Below, one piece after another: positions 35,523 through 49,500 of a DNA stretch of 64,000 nucleotides (position 1 is the stretch's first letter; each line of letters opens with the position of its first letter). The translations under genes and the position numbers were made by a program. Below the pieces are notes generated by a model. The model made no database searches, was not told the origin of the DNA, and saw only the letters and a list, made by a program, of their open reading frames with translations. The stretch covers positions 3,146,501 to 3,210,500 of the forward strand of contig JAUIMM010000702.1 of NCBI GenBank assembly GCA_031769625.1. The letters are read 5' to 3'. Source of the DNA: Taudactylus pleione (taxonomy: Eukaryota; Chordata; Amphibia; Anura; Myobatrachidae).

Positions 35523-36257
35523 CTATGGTTGTTTTGTAGAAGTGAGAAAAACTTTCAACACTGAGATGTACAGTATCTGCTTGTTCCACATTTGGCTGTG
35601 AAAAATGACGTTTTGCATACAGAATTAGGCTTACCCAGTCCTACTCCACTACAACACACAACATAATGAGTTGTTCAAAGGCTATAAATTCAGCAAAATA
35701 TAAAATACTTAACTACAAGTGGCATCCAGGGCATGCTGGGACCTGTAGTGTCATAGAAACATTCTAAAAATAACAAAACTACAAACAGCAAAGAAAGGTT
35801 CTTAAGTTAAAAAACATACTTTCCCAAACCCGTGTTCACCATTTTATTATACTCCTAGTGGCACAGATATGTTTGCTATCAGGCATACACCCCTGATTTT
35901 GTTGCAACTGAACTTGGCCTTTGCTTGCCCACTCTTTCTTCCACTAAGCACAAGGAACCCTAACTGTAAGATGTGGCCGAACCTGCATCTTCATGTATCT
36001 TTCATGTGGAATGAATAGTTGGGAAACACATATTTTGAGGTACAAAGATGATCTGCAGCAGAATTTTGCTGCAGCTTTTCTCATCTTTGTTTTGGAAACA
36101 TTTTTATAAAGGGAATAGGAATATCAACAGTGCAGTCCACAAGTTATTGATTATATACAGTATAGTAGATAATATTGTGAATAAACCTTTTTCTATTGTA
36201 GCACAATTATGGTTACATTATAAGAATTAGATGTTCAGCAATGGATATCAAAATATG

Positions 36258-36945
36258 GGTTGGGTACAGGATCCCGGCGGTCGGGATGCCGACAGTCACA
36301 ATACCAACAGCAGCATCCTAACAGTCAGAATCCCGACCTAACTACGTAAGTACACTAACCCTAATCCCTAACCCTGCCCACCTTGCAGACTAACCCTCCT
36401 CCCCTGCAGCCTAATCCTCACCTCCCGCAGCCTAATCCAGGGGGCATAATTATAATGGGTGCAAGGTGTGTGGTGCACACGGGCCCTTGGGTACAGGGGG
36501 ATCCACGCATCTCACACCCTGCACCCAATTTCATATAATTACCTCTCCGCCGGCCCGGCGCTGCCTGCAGTGCTGCAGAAATCACCGGGAAAACGGTCAC
36601 TGCAGTCATTTCCCCGGTGATTCGCGCATGTGCAATAGAACTGTCCTGAGAACACGATGCGGGCACCATATTCCTGGAGACCTGTGCATGCACAGTAGAC
36701 TCTGGCACAATGCCAGAGTCTACTGCGGCGCCGGAGAGGACAGGGGTCCGATCGGAGCCTGCACACGGGCCACCTCTTCTCTCGAAGCACCTCTGACCTA
36801 ACCCTTACCCCTAACTCTAAGCCTAACACTCTCCCTAATGCTAATACTTACCATCTGGATTCTGGTGCCGGGATTCCGACTGCTTTCGGGATTCCGGTGC
36901 CGGTATTCTGAGCAACGGCATCCAAACCGCCGGGATGCTAACTAC
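36258..36945. mobile_element. CCTAACCC-type inverted-repeat element, copy 3
   Basis: GGTACAGGATCCCGGCGGTC at the left mirrors CCGCCGGGATGCTAACTAC at the right. CTAACCCT-rich tracts (36350-36435 and 36796-36850) represent the family's minisatellite, here cut by a nested insertion at 36438-36795. Confidence 0.65.
36438..36795. mobile_element. hAT-like insertion nested in the minisatellite element
   Basis: It starts CAGGGGGCATAATTATAATG, matching the inverse right end of 29570-29859 (CAGGGGCATATTTATAATGG), and ends CACCTCTG. Flanks GCCTAATC and ACCTAACC match at 6 of 8 bases. The interior contains ATCACCGGGAAAAC and its inverse. Confidence 0.6.
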
Positions 36946-38147
36946 ATCCCCAAAATACATATTGTACAAAGATAATAATAAACAAAATATTCAAAAATAT
37001 TACTGAATATTACTAAACTCAGGCAGCTTTGCAATTGCGATTCTTTGCAGATATGGTAATGCACAGGAGGCATCACGCTCAATGCAGCATCGGTTAATTT
37101 GCATACCATCAGCCGGCTGCGGTGACCCATAGGGTTCCGCAGCCGGCCGCCGCAGTTTAGAGGAAAAGGCCAGAAAATCTCCATCACCCGACGTAGATCC
37201 TGGCCTCTTCCTTCCCCCCCAACGGCAGCGACACGCTTCCGTTTCAGGTAACGGAGGCTGTCGCCACCCCCGCCCCCAAATGGCAGCAGTCTGTCAATCA
37301 CTGACAGTCTGCTGCCAGTTTGCAAGCGCACTCTCAGACCCATTCTGCACATGCGCTGAAAGGGTCTGGCGCCTGTGCAGATTCCCAAACATCGGGGATC
37401 TGCCTTCAGCAGTGCACTAGCATGCACTGCTGAATCAGGCCCTGAATTCGCATCTTTCCATTCGCACCTCCCTGAGGGTGAGAGATGGAAAGGAACATTT
37501 TTATTTTAAGGTTAAAATGTCGGGACACTGTACTGAACCCCTTGAAGACCCCCCCTAATGACTAATTAGGCAATTGGAAGTTTCCAAGTAGCTTAATTAG
37601 TCCAATAATCACATGTCATTTTGGGGGAAAGAATTTCCTCAAATTACCCCAAAATCATTAGTTTAGGCACCCCAAATTTAATTACAATGCTTTTTTAATT
37701 GAAAAATATTTATTTTATCATTTGTTTAAAAGTTTTCAAAGTACCCTCAAAGTAACCCAATATATAATTTTTTCCTACTTTTTTTTGCATTTTTCGCTTT
37801 CTTAGTTTAAGATTAAGTAAAAAAAAGTTTGTTTTTTATCATTCTCTAGCATTTTAAAAAAAAACAAATCAGCCATTTGACACCATTTAAAAGCCTTCAG
37901 TACCTTCCTAATGCCCACAAACAACCTTCTATACGGTCCTGCTAATGTAATTATCAATTTTGGGTGGTCCAGGATGGTCTCCCCATTTTTTCATGCACAT
38001 CTCTCACATCGCATTTGGCAGGCAATTCGCAAACCTCAGCTTTTTTTTATTGGCATTTTTTATTGGTTTGGAGAATTCTCGGGAGTACGTATTCGTGCGA
38101 AGTCTGTGAGTTTCATGAAACAAACTCGCTACTCGTAATTGTATTTA

Positions 38148-38339
<192 letters not shown>

Positions 38340-39785
38340 CTAAGAATAAAATTGTGCAAATGGATAAAACATGATACTGGTGATGCTCAGTGTACAGCAA
38401 GTTGCATGAATGGAATCAATGAATAAGTATGTACACACTGGTAATAAAAATATGAATGTATCCTTCAGAAATCTCTGTATAGTTGCATTAATTTGACCTA
38501 AAATGAGAGTCATCTTCCTCTTAGTTCTAATGATATATTATACTGTATAATCCAATCAATTAACACATTATTATTTATCCCTTGTTGAGCTGCTTGATGC
38601 AATTTGCATCATTATGACACAATCCTGCTTACTGTACTTTAGTAAACTCCCCCACCCACCTCTGGGAGTCCTGGAGTTCTCCTAATAATTTAAGCCAGGA
38701 GTCTCCCAGACATTATGTGGGATAGGTAACTATGACTGGACAGTGTCTGACCTGCTGAACCTGATGACTTTTGAGTCTATAATTTCCTTTATAACATTTA
38801 AAAAAGTGTGTGCTATTTCTCTGCTGGTGTGACAGTTCTGAACCATTTATCTTTATTAGGGTAATCACATTCTTTAAGTTGACTATTAGGACCGTTAGCT
38901 GAAATGACTGCAGCAATACAGATCATTTTTAATAACTATATTTCAACACATCCACATGTGGAGTACAAGATTTTATTATTTTAATTGAGATATAAAAAAA
39001 TCGGCATTTTTTAAAATAACCATGGACAAGCAAAGCAACTGACATGAAGTTTACTTTGTCCATAAGCAAAACACATCATGCTTTCCTTTCCTCAAGAGCC
39101 AAATACGGTAACACAGAGAATCGTAATGCTTTTAATACAGTTAATCTATGTATAAGCCATCTTTGTAACAGATTTCCAGTACCAAAACTGTGACTGTCCT
39201 GGGAAAATTTAGACACATGGGAGTCTTTGACTAACTAGGTCTGGTATATGTTTTTATAACTTCTGTAATCAATTTTGGATTAATTTAAAATTCTGCAGAT
39301 TTAAATGGATAATCACTCAAATGCTCTCTAAGTTTACATTTAATAACAGCTCAAATTAGTTGCTGCTGTACTGTTGTCACTACAGTTTGTGCAAAGTCAA
39401 AAGCTTTAATGAAAGCAGATAAGAGTGCCATCTTGTGGTGCATTATTAATATTACAATAATATACATTCAGGCTGATAGAAATTCAAGTTTGTAAATGTA
39501 TAAGTAATTGAATAAACAAATCTGTTTTTTCTCTGTTGAGTCCAAACCTACTGCTGACAGAATTGTCAAAACTTTATTTAATGTACAGAGTCACATTACC
39601 CCCTTAGATCTGTGTAAATATTTCCAACATTGTTTTCATTTTAAAATATAAACATATACTGGTTGGAATATATTATTTGCATAATAAAGCATAAATGTAC
39701 ACAATATTAAATATAAATCAATATAATTTTTAATTAACTACTAGTGGCCCCTGAAATGTTAATAAGAAAATAGTGGAACACCTTA

Positions 39786-41138
39786 TGTCAGGACTGCGAC
39801 TATTTCAGTACATAAAGATAGACTACTTTTGCCAAAGTTCCATTGTGGTTGTTGGAGGAGCTATCCTGCTTGCTGGCATGCTTCTCATTCATGGAATAGA
39901 GTTTTAAAGTTATCATCTGTTTCCCAGGTGTCGTCAGGTTGTGGGATTCCTAGATTGCTCATTATTTCAAACCTGATTCCATTTGGGTCACATGTTCTGA
40001 AACTTCCTATGGATCACAGACCTCTAGTATAAAGCCTGTTACTAACTGTGCCTCAGTGTCTGTGCAACGTTGCTTTCAGGTCTTTTCTTGGACTCCTGCC
40101 AGATCCCCGCTGTGCCTGTGGATTGCTGTGGACTTTGTTATCTTCCAGATGAACTTTGGATGCCAGTTACCCACTGCACTACAGAGCCCAGCATTCCTAT
40201 TGTCTAAGTATTGCTTTTGCTCCATCATTGTGCTTTCATCATTTTGCTGCACTTTACCTGTTGTCTTTTTGTTCCTGTGGATATTGAACTCATCCTTGTT
40301 ACAGTTGTCAACTGCACTGTTAAAGTGTCATCTCTGCATCATGGGGCTTAACCCCGCTCCGAACCCTAGCCACACCACTGGGCTCAACCCTGCTACAATC
40401 TTCTCTGCATCACGGGGCTCAACCCTGCTCCATACTCTAGCCACACCACAGGGCTCAACCCTGCTATAATCTTCTCTGCATCACAGGGCTCAACCCTGCT
40501 CTGTACTCTAGCCACATTGCAGGGCTCAACCCTGTTCCAGAATTCCATCATATCACAGGGTTCAACCCTGCTTCAATATTCTCTGCATTATGGGGCTCAA
40601 CCCTGCTACGAACTCTAGCCATGCTGCAGGGCTCAACCCTGTTCTGGAATATCATCACCTTACAGGGCTTAACCCTGCTCTGTCTTCACTATACCACAAG
40701 GCTCAAGTTTGCTTCATCACTCAGTGCACTATAGGGCTCGGCCCTGTCCCGGAACTATATTATTCTGCAGGGTTCGCTCTGCTCCGGATTTCCAATACTA
40801 CAGGGTTCTACCCTGTCCAAGGTCCTCAATGCCATCCTGAGGTGTTAGCCTCATACTGGACTCGGGGTTCCTTACCATGTTAGTTCGTATATGTTAAAGA
40901 CTGCATATATATTTGGGGATTCTTTCCTATACTTATTGTTGCATATATGAATCTCTGTGCTGTTTGAGACTTTATATGATACCTTGCTGATTATAATTCT
41001 TTTGTGAATAAATTCTATTTTACTTTTATCCTGTGCTACTGAGTTTCATTGAAAGGTCATTCCTAAAGACCACCCCAGTTTATTGTGCCTAGTAGGCCTG
41101 CCTCCCTCCTGGAGTCTCAAGTGTCGGCAGCCGTGACA
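39786..41138 (+). mobile_element. Solo LTR (1353 bp) with CCTTA target duplication
   Basis: It begins TGTCAGGACTGCGAC and ends GCAGCCGTGACA, giving TG...CA ends, and CCTTA flanks both sides (39781-39785; 41139-41143). AATAAA in GTGAATAAATTCTATTTT near 41006 is a likely poly(A) signal. No internal retroviral-type genes remain, so this is a recombined single LTR. The TGTCAGGA start resembles the minus-strand LTR end near 45250, suggesting a related gypsy-type family. Confidence 0.88.
40340..40835 (+). repeat. 34-37-bp minisatellite inside the LTR
   Basis: About 14 units start with GGGCTCAACCCTGCTC. The variable halves alternate between CTCTAGCCACACCACA-, CTTCTCTGCATCACA- and CATCATATCACA-like forms. 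The pattern implies growth by blocks of two or three units. Confidence 0.9.
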
Positions 41139-41504
41139 CCTTATCTAAATTATTATGACACTAGACTATTTTTGAAGAACCATTTTAGTAGTGCTGTGCA
41201 ATAGGTAGGCTAGTGTCATTGGAAATGCCCTGAGGGCATGTGGGGGATTCTAGGGTAAGTTCAAGCATGTGACGATCAAACATCATGTGGAAGGTTTGCA
41301 GGGCATTTGGGGGCATCTTGGGATGAGTGATGTGTGAGCTTCTGGGAGGATAGGAGGTGAATATTGAATTTTACTGTGACTCTGTTTAACCAAGTGCCAT
41401 AGTAGGCTTAAATTACTAGCCCAGATATATTTCTTTGAAATGTTACCTGAGCAACCCAAAGGCTCTGCTCAGGGAACACTGGATTCCAGGTATGAGACTT
41501 CCTA

Positions 41505-41870
<366 letters not shown>

Positions 41871-41885
41871 TTAAATAGACTTTTG

Positions 41886-42348
41886 GGGCCTGATTCTGAG
41901 TCGCATGCTTCTGTGGCCCCTTTTCCATTCGGCTGCGCATTGTACTCACTTTCATATGTTAATGCGACAATTGGCTGAACTAAGTCGCAAGTCTGTGTAT
42001 GTGAATGTGCAAGCCTATCCCGCACTTACACCAGCCCATGCTAGGTGCAACAGATCTGCCTGAAACAGGCATCCATTACCCATACGCACGGCTCACATTC
42101 GCACGGAGATGTACACAATGCTCCCATCATAAATATCTGCTCAGCACGCCTCCATACTCACTACCCAGAAACATCTACTTCACACTGGTCTCTGTTAGCA
42201 CAAGATGTGGCATGCAAACACCTAATTGTGACTTCGGACACGTCAGGCAGAGCATGCATACACTGTTTGGCGATCAGAAGCTTGTGCAGTCAGCTCACAA
42301 ACAGGAGATGCGTCTATTTAACAGATGCATCCACTCAGAATCAGGCCC
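41886..42348. mobile_element. Harbinger-like MITE, GGGCCTGATTCTGAGT ends
   Basis: GGGCCTGATTCTGAGT at the left and ACTCAGAATCAGGCCC at the right are perfect inverses. It fills most of the 649-bp intron between two egf exons and ends 75 bp from the exon at 42423-42548. No matching target duplication is visible. Confidence 0.8.
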
Positions 42349-42351
42349 TTA

Positions 42352-42645
<294 letters not shown>

Positions 42646-42898
42646 TTATGTGATTAAAACACTTCCTGCTGCTGCCGGTGGTTAGGATCCTATTTTCACA
42701 TAATATGATTCCAGCGCTATCTGTATTTATATCTTTATTAGTATCTTGGTAGATCTTATTCAAATTCTTATTCAGTAGCCTGTACAAGTGAATCATTACA
42801 TTACCAAACTTGTAACATATGTAAGTGAACTTAGATCGACTGTAATTGCAGCAAAGGAGATATTAGATATAAGGCCGGCTCCATAAAAACAAAAAAAA

Positions 42899-42954
42899 CG
42901 CCCTGATTCAGAGCGAGCGCTCTGAAAGAGCGTCCGGCTCTGAATCAGGGCCTG
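42899..42954. mobile_element. Free-standing 55-bp Harbinger-end mini-element
   Basis: GCCCTGATTCAGAGCGAGCG...CGTCCGGCTCTGAATCAGGGC is almost nothing but two Harbinger-type termini back to back. The last 55 bp of 34682-35227 are nearly the same sequence, differing in the loop (GAAAGA versus GGTCGG). Confidence 0.7.
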
Positions 42955-43146
42955 TGGCCGGTAGAAACAGAATCCGGGCTGTGACTGGTAGAAACGGAAT
43001 GAGAAGTGTCCCTGACTTTAGGAGGTTCTAATATTCTCCCAAAATTTCTTAGACGAGGGTAGAAGCATCTTGTAACAGGGCCCCAATGGAAAACGTGAAC
43101 TTTCTTTAGCTTCGTGGACATCACCTAACTGAAGAAATGGGAACCA

Positions 43147-43833
43147 CTAATGACTGATGGGAAGAACCAAAAGCGCAGATGTTGGGAGTCTCACACTTGC
43201 CACCAGTTCTCGGTGGGTGCAGAGTACAGTACAGTGATCATCATAACCACAATATAAACACAGGTGTAGTTCCCGGCGCCGCTGACGTTCAACCTCAGTA
43301 AGTTTAAGGTGCATGAAACTTTGATGCCTTACTTTAGTTTGCTTTGGATAGATGTTAGTCAAGTCAGGAGTAGCACTAGAAAGCTTGGGAATAACTTTAA
43401 ACATTTTGGGATGGAGACTTTGTAGTTGTTCTAGAAGCCAGTAGATACTCTTGAAATGTTCAAGGTCACAAACATCAGTTAATTAGGAGACCAGAGGACA
43501 CTTGAGAGATTGACTAGTATACACGGAAAAAGTTTCTTCCGTAGGAGTAGTTGGAACTTGAGAACAAAACTCTGCAGAAGAGGACACAGGAGAATTCACT
43601 GGCAGAACTTGTGTTGTTTCTGGAGTCAAAGCAGCAAGAACAGAATGAATAACCTTCAATTGACTAGAAAGTTCTAGCAGCTGCTGTCTCATGAGTTGCT
43701 GAGTTGTTTCCTGAGTATTCATACGAAAAAGTAGGTTTTGAAAAACCGCTTCACCCTGGAACCTGGTGGCTTGCATGTTGTCGGCTGTTGAAACTGTCAG
43801 GAACCGTATGGAAAGTTCGTTAGGAGAAGACAA
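43147..43833 (-). pseudogene. gag fragment with CCHC zinc knuckle
   Basis: Two minus-strand frames remain. One (43833-43483) has a glutamine-rich, coiled-coil-like stretch (TTQQLMRQQLLELSSQL), as at the start of gypsy gag proteins. The other (43404-43147) has RRRELHLCLYCGYDDHCTVLC, a C-x2-C-x4-H-x4-C zinc knuckle preceded by the usual arginine-rich tract. The capsid region between them is missing and frames are broken, so no functional Gag is made. Confidence 0.7.
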
Positions 43834-44160
43834 AAGCCAGCAGGTTAGGGCGGCTAGGGAACGACCAGGTGAGTGACAGTACTAGGTCTCCCTATTGCGG
43901 GTAAACCCAGGTTTGGCTAGACTTCCCCAGAGGAGCGGAGTCTGACTCACTTGGTGGTCTTCACCAGTGACCCCTCCAGTTTGGATATGGGCTTCACTGC
44001 ACCAAGTGAGCAGGCCGCAGCCACCTGGACAGGTACATGGGAGTGGCAGGAAGACCGGAACTATATTAGAATGAATTAGCACTGGGGCCCCTAGGAATGA
44101 AATAACACTAGAGGCTAGCGTAAATACTAAAAACTAGGACACAAAGGATAAGCTGGGACT

Positions 44161-44600
44161 GAATACTTGAACACAGGAGATCGGCATGTGAACTGAATAC
44201 TTGAACACAGGAGATCAGCGTATGAACTGAATACTTGAACACAGGAGATCTGCATATGAACTGAATACTTGAACACAGGAGATCTGCATGTGAACTGAAT
44301 ACTTGAACACAGGAGATCAGCGTATGAACTGAATACTTGAACACGGGAGATCGGCATATGAACTGAATACTTGAACACAGGATATCGGCAGATTAACTGA
44401 ATACTTGAGCACAGGAGATCAGGGTGTGAACTGAATACTTGAACACAGGAGATCAGTGAATGAACTAAATACTTGAACACAGGAGATCAGCAGATGGACT
44501 GAATAAATACAAGAGACCAACATATGAACTGAATACTTGAACTCAGGAGATCAGTGAATGAACTGAATACTTGAACACAGGAGATGCACTGAGAATTTGT
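44161..44600 (-). repeat. 34-bp tandem repeat in retrotransposon leader
   Basis: About 12 units of GAACTGAATACTTGAACACAG followed by GAGATC and a variable 7-bp end. Units are slightly diverged. Confidence 0.9.
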
Positions 44601-46142
44601 TAAGGATCTAGTTGCTGACTTGCACTGAGAACACAGGGAGATGTAACACAGCATGTACTGGGAATTGCTAGAGACCCAGCTGAGAGCTAACTAGTAATTA
44701 GCATGAAAGCTGACACCACAGTAACACAGGGAGGCAGCTGGGGAACAGAACAGCACAATAATAACAACAAAAGAGCTGTAATGTAAAGAACTGGAGTTCA
44801 GTGAGAGAACAGAAATGACACACTGGAAGTCAGCATGGGAGTTGATATAAATAACACTGGAGGACAGCGAGAAGGCTGAAGCAACACATTGAGGACCTAA
44901 CATGGAGAAACACTGGTGAGTATCACAGTCATTGGAACAGCGATGTTGAACAGCATTTTCTTGTTCCTGGAGCCAGACTTAAATACCCCTGGGTAGTTGG
45001 TCATTGGATCAGAAGATCTGCTGAGTGACCACAGGACTACCATTGGGAGAGACTAGTCAGGTAAGATGGACCAACATGGCTGCACCCATGCCTGGCACCC
45101 CGGGAACCAGGATGCATGCATGGAAGCCCTAGCAGACCCCAGGGAGAATATTCAGTCACCACTCACCTCCACTCCCAGCTACTGAACACCTAAGCCCAAG
45201 GACACTGGCGCAGAGGTGAGTAGTGGATGATCCCAGGCCGCATCCTGACAACAGGTCTGTATGCAGTGGGAACACTACAAAGCTGGAAGGTTAATGAACC
45301 AACGAAGTTGCAACAAAGTCACAGAGGACACAAACACAGGATACAAAGAAAGCCTGCAGCCTTGAACTATCCAGGGTAGGAACATATTGTTGAGGCAATG
45401 GCTTGCACACAGAAACTGGTTTAACTAGGAGGTGGTCACTAGTCATTGCTAGCTGACCAGGTGAAAACACAGGTGCATCAGTTAATCCCAGGTAGGCGCC
45501 CCTGTGATGTTTCAGAAACTGCAATGAATGAATGTCTGAGTCTAAAAGGGATGCTAAGACCCTGATTCATGACAACAAGCTGGGATACCCTGCGTTGCCG
45601 GGTTGAAGACTGGACCCTGAAGTACACCAGCAGTTTTAAATATTTTACATTGTCCTCGTCTATAGCCTGGATAACTATGCAAATTAGGAGTAAATGCCCA
45701 GGCAGGTGTATTCTCATATTGTTTGGAATGGGGGTTTATCAGGAGCCGACTGACTTATAGAACAGAAATCAGTATAGCTTCCAAAATCACTTGACTTTTA
45801 GAAAACACTGCAGAACAGAGGGTTTTATTCAGCTGCAGACGGATATGCTATCGCAGCTGCTAACATCTGTTTATCATGCAAACACAGAGGGCTGACTAAC
45901 TCCGTATTTTATGTATGTGGCTGTTGGAAAAGTGATATAACACAGCATTTTGGAAGAAATGAGAGTGTGACAGTGTGTGTATTAGGGGTGAGCGGGTTTG
46001 GATTTCTGAAATCCGAACCCCCCCGAGCCCCCCCGATCCGAGGCCGATCCGAGTCAGGCTCGACTTTTCCCGCCTGACTCGGATCTGAAATCGAGGCAAA
46101 ATATCATCATCCCGCCTTCCGAGTCTCGCGGGTTTTGGATCC

Positions 46143-46150
46143 TATATAAG
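46143..46150 (+). promoter_or_regulatory. TATA box of the hAT element
   Basis: TATATAAG lies 160 bp inside the left end, followed by GCGTCGGCGCCATTTTC. This is a likely promoter of the ancestral transposase; it now drives into the 155-bp array. Confidence 0.6.
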
Positions 46151-46225
46151 GTACCCGCGTCGGCGCCATTTTCTCACTCGGCTGTGGACAGTGAAGAGGG
46201 AGGGTGGGAGTTAGGGCTGGCTGGG

Positions 46226-46320
46226 CTGTGTAGTGTAGTGTAGTGTAGTGTAGTGCAGAGTAGTGTTGTGCTGTGCTGTGCTGCGCTGTGCTGCTGTTGT
46301 CCACTACTTCAAAGTCCATA
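46226..46320 (+). repeat. TAGTG and CTGTG short tandem repeats
   Basis: GTAGTGTAGTGTAGTGTAG is followed by GTGCTGTGCTGTGCTGCGC. Partial copies of the following AAAGTCCATAGGGGCTG block recur to 46440. Confidence 0.8.
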
Positions 46321-46519
46321 GGGGCTGGCTGTGTTGTGCTGTGCTGCTGTTGTTAATAGGGGCTGTGTCCACTACTTCAAAGTCCATAGGGGCTGGCTGG
46401 ACTGTGTTGTGCAGTCAGTTCTCTATAGGGGCTGTGTCCACTCCAAAGTCCTGTGCAGTGTCCCAGTCCTAAAGGGGTGCTGTAGTGTTGTCCAGGGGGT
46501 GCTCTGTCCATCAGGGGTG

Positions 46520-49500
46520 CTCCCCCCAAGTGCTAAAAAAATAATATTTTTTGTGTGTTTGTGAATTGTGTGCGCAGTAGCCGCACGTGCATCAACAAAG
46601 TAGTGCCAAGCGTGCGCCTGTGTCATAAGTAAAGGGCCGGCTGGCTTGACCATTAAAGGGTGCTGTAACCCCCAAAGTACACTCCAAACCAAAAAAATAT
46701 ATATTTTCTGTGTTTGTGAATTGTGTGCGCAGTAGCCGCACGTGCATCAACAAAGTAGTGCCAAGCATGCGCCTGTGTCATAAGTAAAGGGCCGGCTGGC
46801 TTGACCGTTAAAGGGTGCTGTAACCCCCAAAGTACACTCCAAACCCCCCCAAAAATATTTTCTGTGTTTGTGAATTGTGTGCGCAGTAGCCGCACGTGCA
46901 TTAACAAAGTAGTGCCAAGCGTGCGCCTGTGTCATAAGTAAAGGGCCGGCTGGCTTGACCGTTAAAGGGTGCTGTAAACCTCAAAGTACACTCCAAACCA
47001 AAAAAAAAATATTTTCTGTGTTTGTGAATTGTGTGCGCAGTAGCTGCACGTGCATCAACAAAGTAGTGCCAAGCGTGCGCCTGTGTCATAAGTAAAGGGC
47101 CATCTGGCTTGACCGTTAAAGGGTGCTGTAACCCCCAAAGTACACTCCAAACCAAAAAAAAATTTTTTTTCTGTGTTTGTGAATTGTGTGCGCAGTAGCC
47201 GCACGTGCATCAACAAAGTAGTGCCAAGCGTGCGCCTGTGTCATAAGTAAAGGGCCGGCTGGCTTGACCGTTAAAGGGTGCTGTAACCCCCAAAGTACAC
47301 TCCAAACCAAAAAAATATATATTTTCTGTGTTTGTGAATTGTGTGCGCAGTAGCCGCACGTGCATCAACAAAGTAGTGCCAAGCGTGCGCCTGTGTCATA
47401 AGTAAAGGGACGTCTGGCTTGACCATTAAAGGGTGCTGTAACCCCCAAAGTACACTCCAGTCCAAACCAAAAAAAAAAATATTTTCTGTGTTTGTGAATT
47501 GTGTGCGCAGTAGCCGCACGTGCATCAACAAAGTAGTGCCAAGCGTGCGCCTGTGTCATAAGTAAAGGGCCAGCTGGCTTGACCGTTAAAGGGTGCTGTA
47601 ACCCCCAAAGTACACTCCAAACCAAAAAAAAATATATTTTCTGTGTTTGTGAATTGTGTGCGAAGTAGCCGCACGTGCATCAACAAAGTAGTGCCAAGCG
47701 TGCGCCTGTGTCATAAGTAAAGGGCCATCTGGCTTGACCGTTAAAGGGTGCTGTAACCCCCAAAGTACACTCCAGTCCAAACCAAAAAAAAAATTATTTT
47801 CTGTGTTTGTGAATTGTGTGCGCAGCAGCCGCACGTGCATCAACAAAGTAGTGCCAAGCGTGCGCCTGTGTCATAAGTAAAGGGCCGGCTGGCTTGACCA
47901 TTAAAGGGTGCTGTAACCCCCAAAGTACACTCCAAACAAAAAAAATATATATTTTATGTTTGTGAATTGTGTGCGCAGTAGCCGCACGTGCATCAACAAA
48001 GTAGTGCCAAGCATGCGCCTGTGTCATAAGTAAAGGGCCAGCTGGCTTGACCGTTAAAGGGTGCTGTAACCCCCAAAGTACACTCCAGTCCAAATCAAAA
48101 AAATAATTATTTTCTGTGTTTGTGAATTGTGTGCGCAATAGCCGCACGTGCATCAACAAAGTAGTGCCAAGCGTGCGCCTGTGTCATAAGTAAAGGGCCG
48201 GCTGGCTTGACCGTTAAAGGGTGCTGTAACCCCCAAAGTACACTCCAAACCCAAAAAAATATATTTTCTGTGTTTGTGAATTGTGTGCGCAGTAGCCGCA
48301 CGTGCATCAACAAAGTAGTGCCAAGCGTGCGTCTGTGTCATAAATAAAGGGCCGGCTGGCTTGACCGTTAAAGGGTGCTGTAAACCTCAAAGTACACTCC
48401 AAACCAAAAAAATATATATTTTCTGTGTTTGTGAATTGTGTGCGCAGTAGCTGCACGTGCATCAACAAAGTAGTGCCAAGCGTGCGCCTGTGTCAGAAGT
48501 AAAGGGCCGGCTGGCTTGACCGTTAAAGGGTGCTGTAACCCCCAAAGTACACTCCAAACCAAAAAAATATATATTTTCTGTGTTTGTGAATTGTGTGCGC
48601 AGTAGCCGCACGTGCATCAACAAAGTAGTGCCAAGCGTGCGCCTGTGTCATAAGTAAAGGGCCGGCTGGCTTGACCATTAAAGGGTGCTGTAACTCCCAA
48701 AGTACACTCCAAACCAAAAAAATATATATTTTCTGTGTTTGTGAATTGTGTGCGCAGTAGCCGCACGTGCATCAACAAAGTAGTACCAAGCGTGCGCCTG
48801 TGTCATAAGTAAAGGGCCGTCTGGCTTGACCGTTAAAGGGTGCTGTAACCCCCAAAGTACACTCCAGTCCAAACCAAAAAAAAAATTATTTTCTGTGTTT
48901 GTGAATTGTGTGCGCAGTAGCCGCACGTGCATCAACAAAGTAGTGCCAAGCGTGCGCCTGTGTCATAAGTAAAGGGCCGGCTGGCTTGACCATTAAAGGA
49001 TGCTGTAACCCCCAAAGTACACTCCAAACCAAAAAAAAAATATTTTCTGTGTTTGTGAATTGTGTGCGCAGTAGCCGCACGTGCATCAACAAAGTAGTGC
49101 CAAGCGTGCGCCTGTGTCATAAGTAAAGGGCCGGCTGGCTTGGCCGTTAAAGGGTGCTGTAACCCCCAAAGTACACTCCAAACCAAAAAAAAAATATTTT
49201 CTGTGTTTGTGAATTGTGTGCGCTGTAGCCACACGTGCATCAACAAAGTAGTGCCAAGCGTGCGCCTGTGTCATAAGTAAAGGGCCGGCTGGCTTGACCG
49301 TTAAAGGGTGCTGTAACCCCCAAAGTACACTCCAAACCAAAAAAATATATATTTTCTGTTTGTGAATTGTGTGCGCAGTAGCCGCACGTGCATAAACAAA
49401 GTAATGCCGAGCTTGCGCCTGTGTCATAAGTAAAGGGCCGGCTGGCTTGACCGTTAAAGGGTGCTGTAACCCCCAAATTACACTCCAGTCCAAACCAAAA

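Larger units (their letters stand above)
43147..45250 (-). mobile_element. Gypsy-type LTR retrotransposon remnant
   Basis: Read on the minus strand, an LTR-like start TGTCAGGATGCGGCC lies at 45250, a TATTTAAG TATA-like box at 44985-44978, a 34-bp tandem array follows (44600-44161) and then gag fragments (43833-43147). No pol or second LTR is visible, so the element is truncated. The target duplication cannot be set. Confidence 0.65.
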
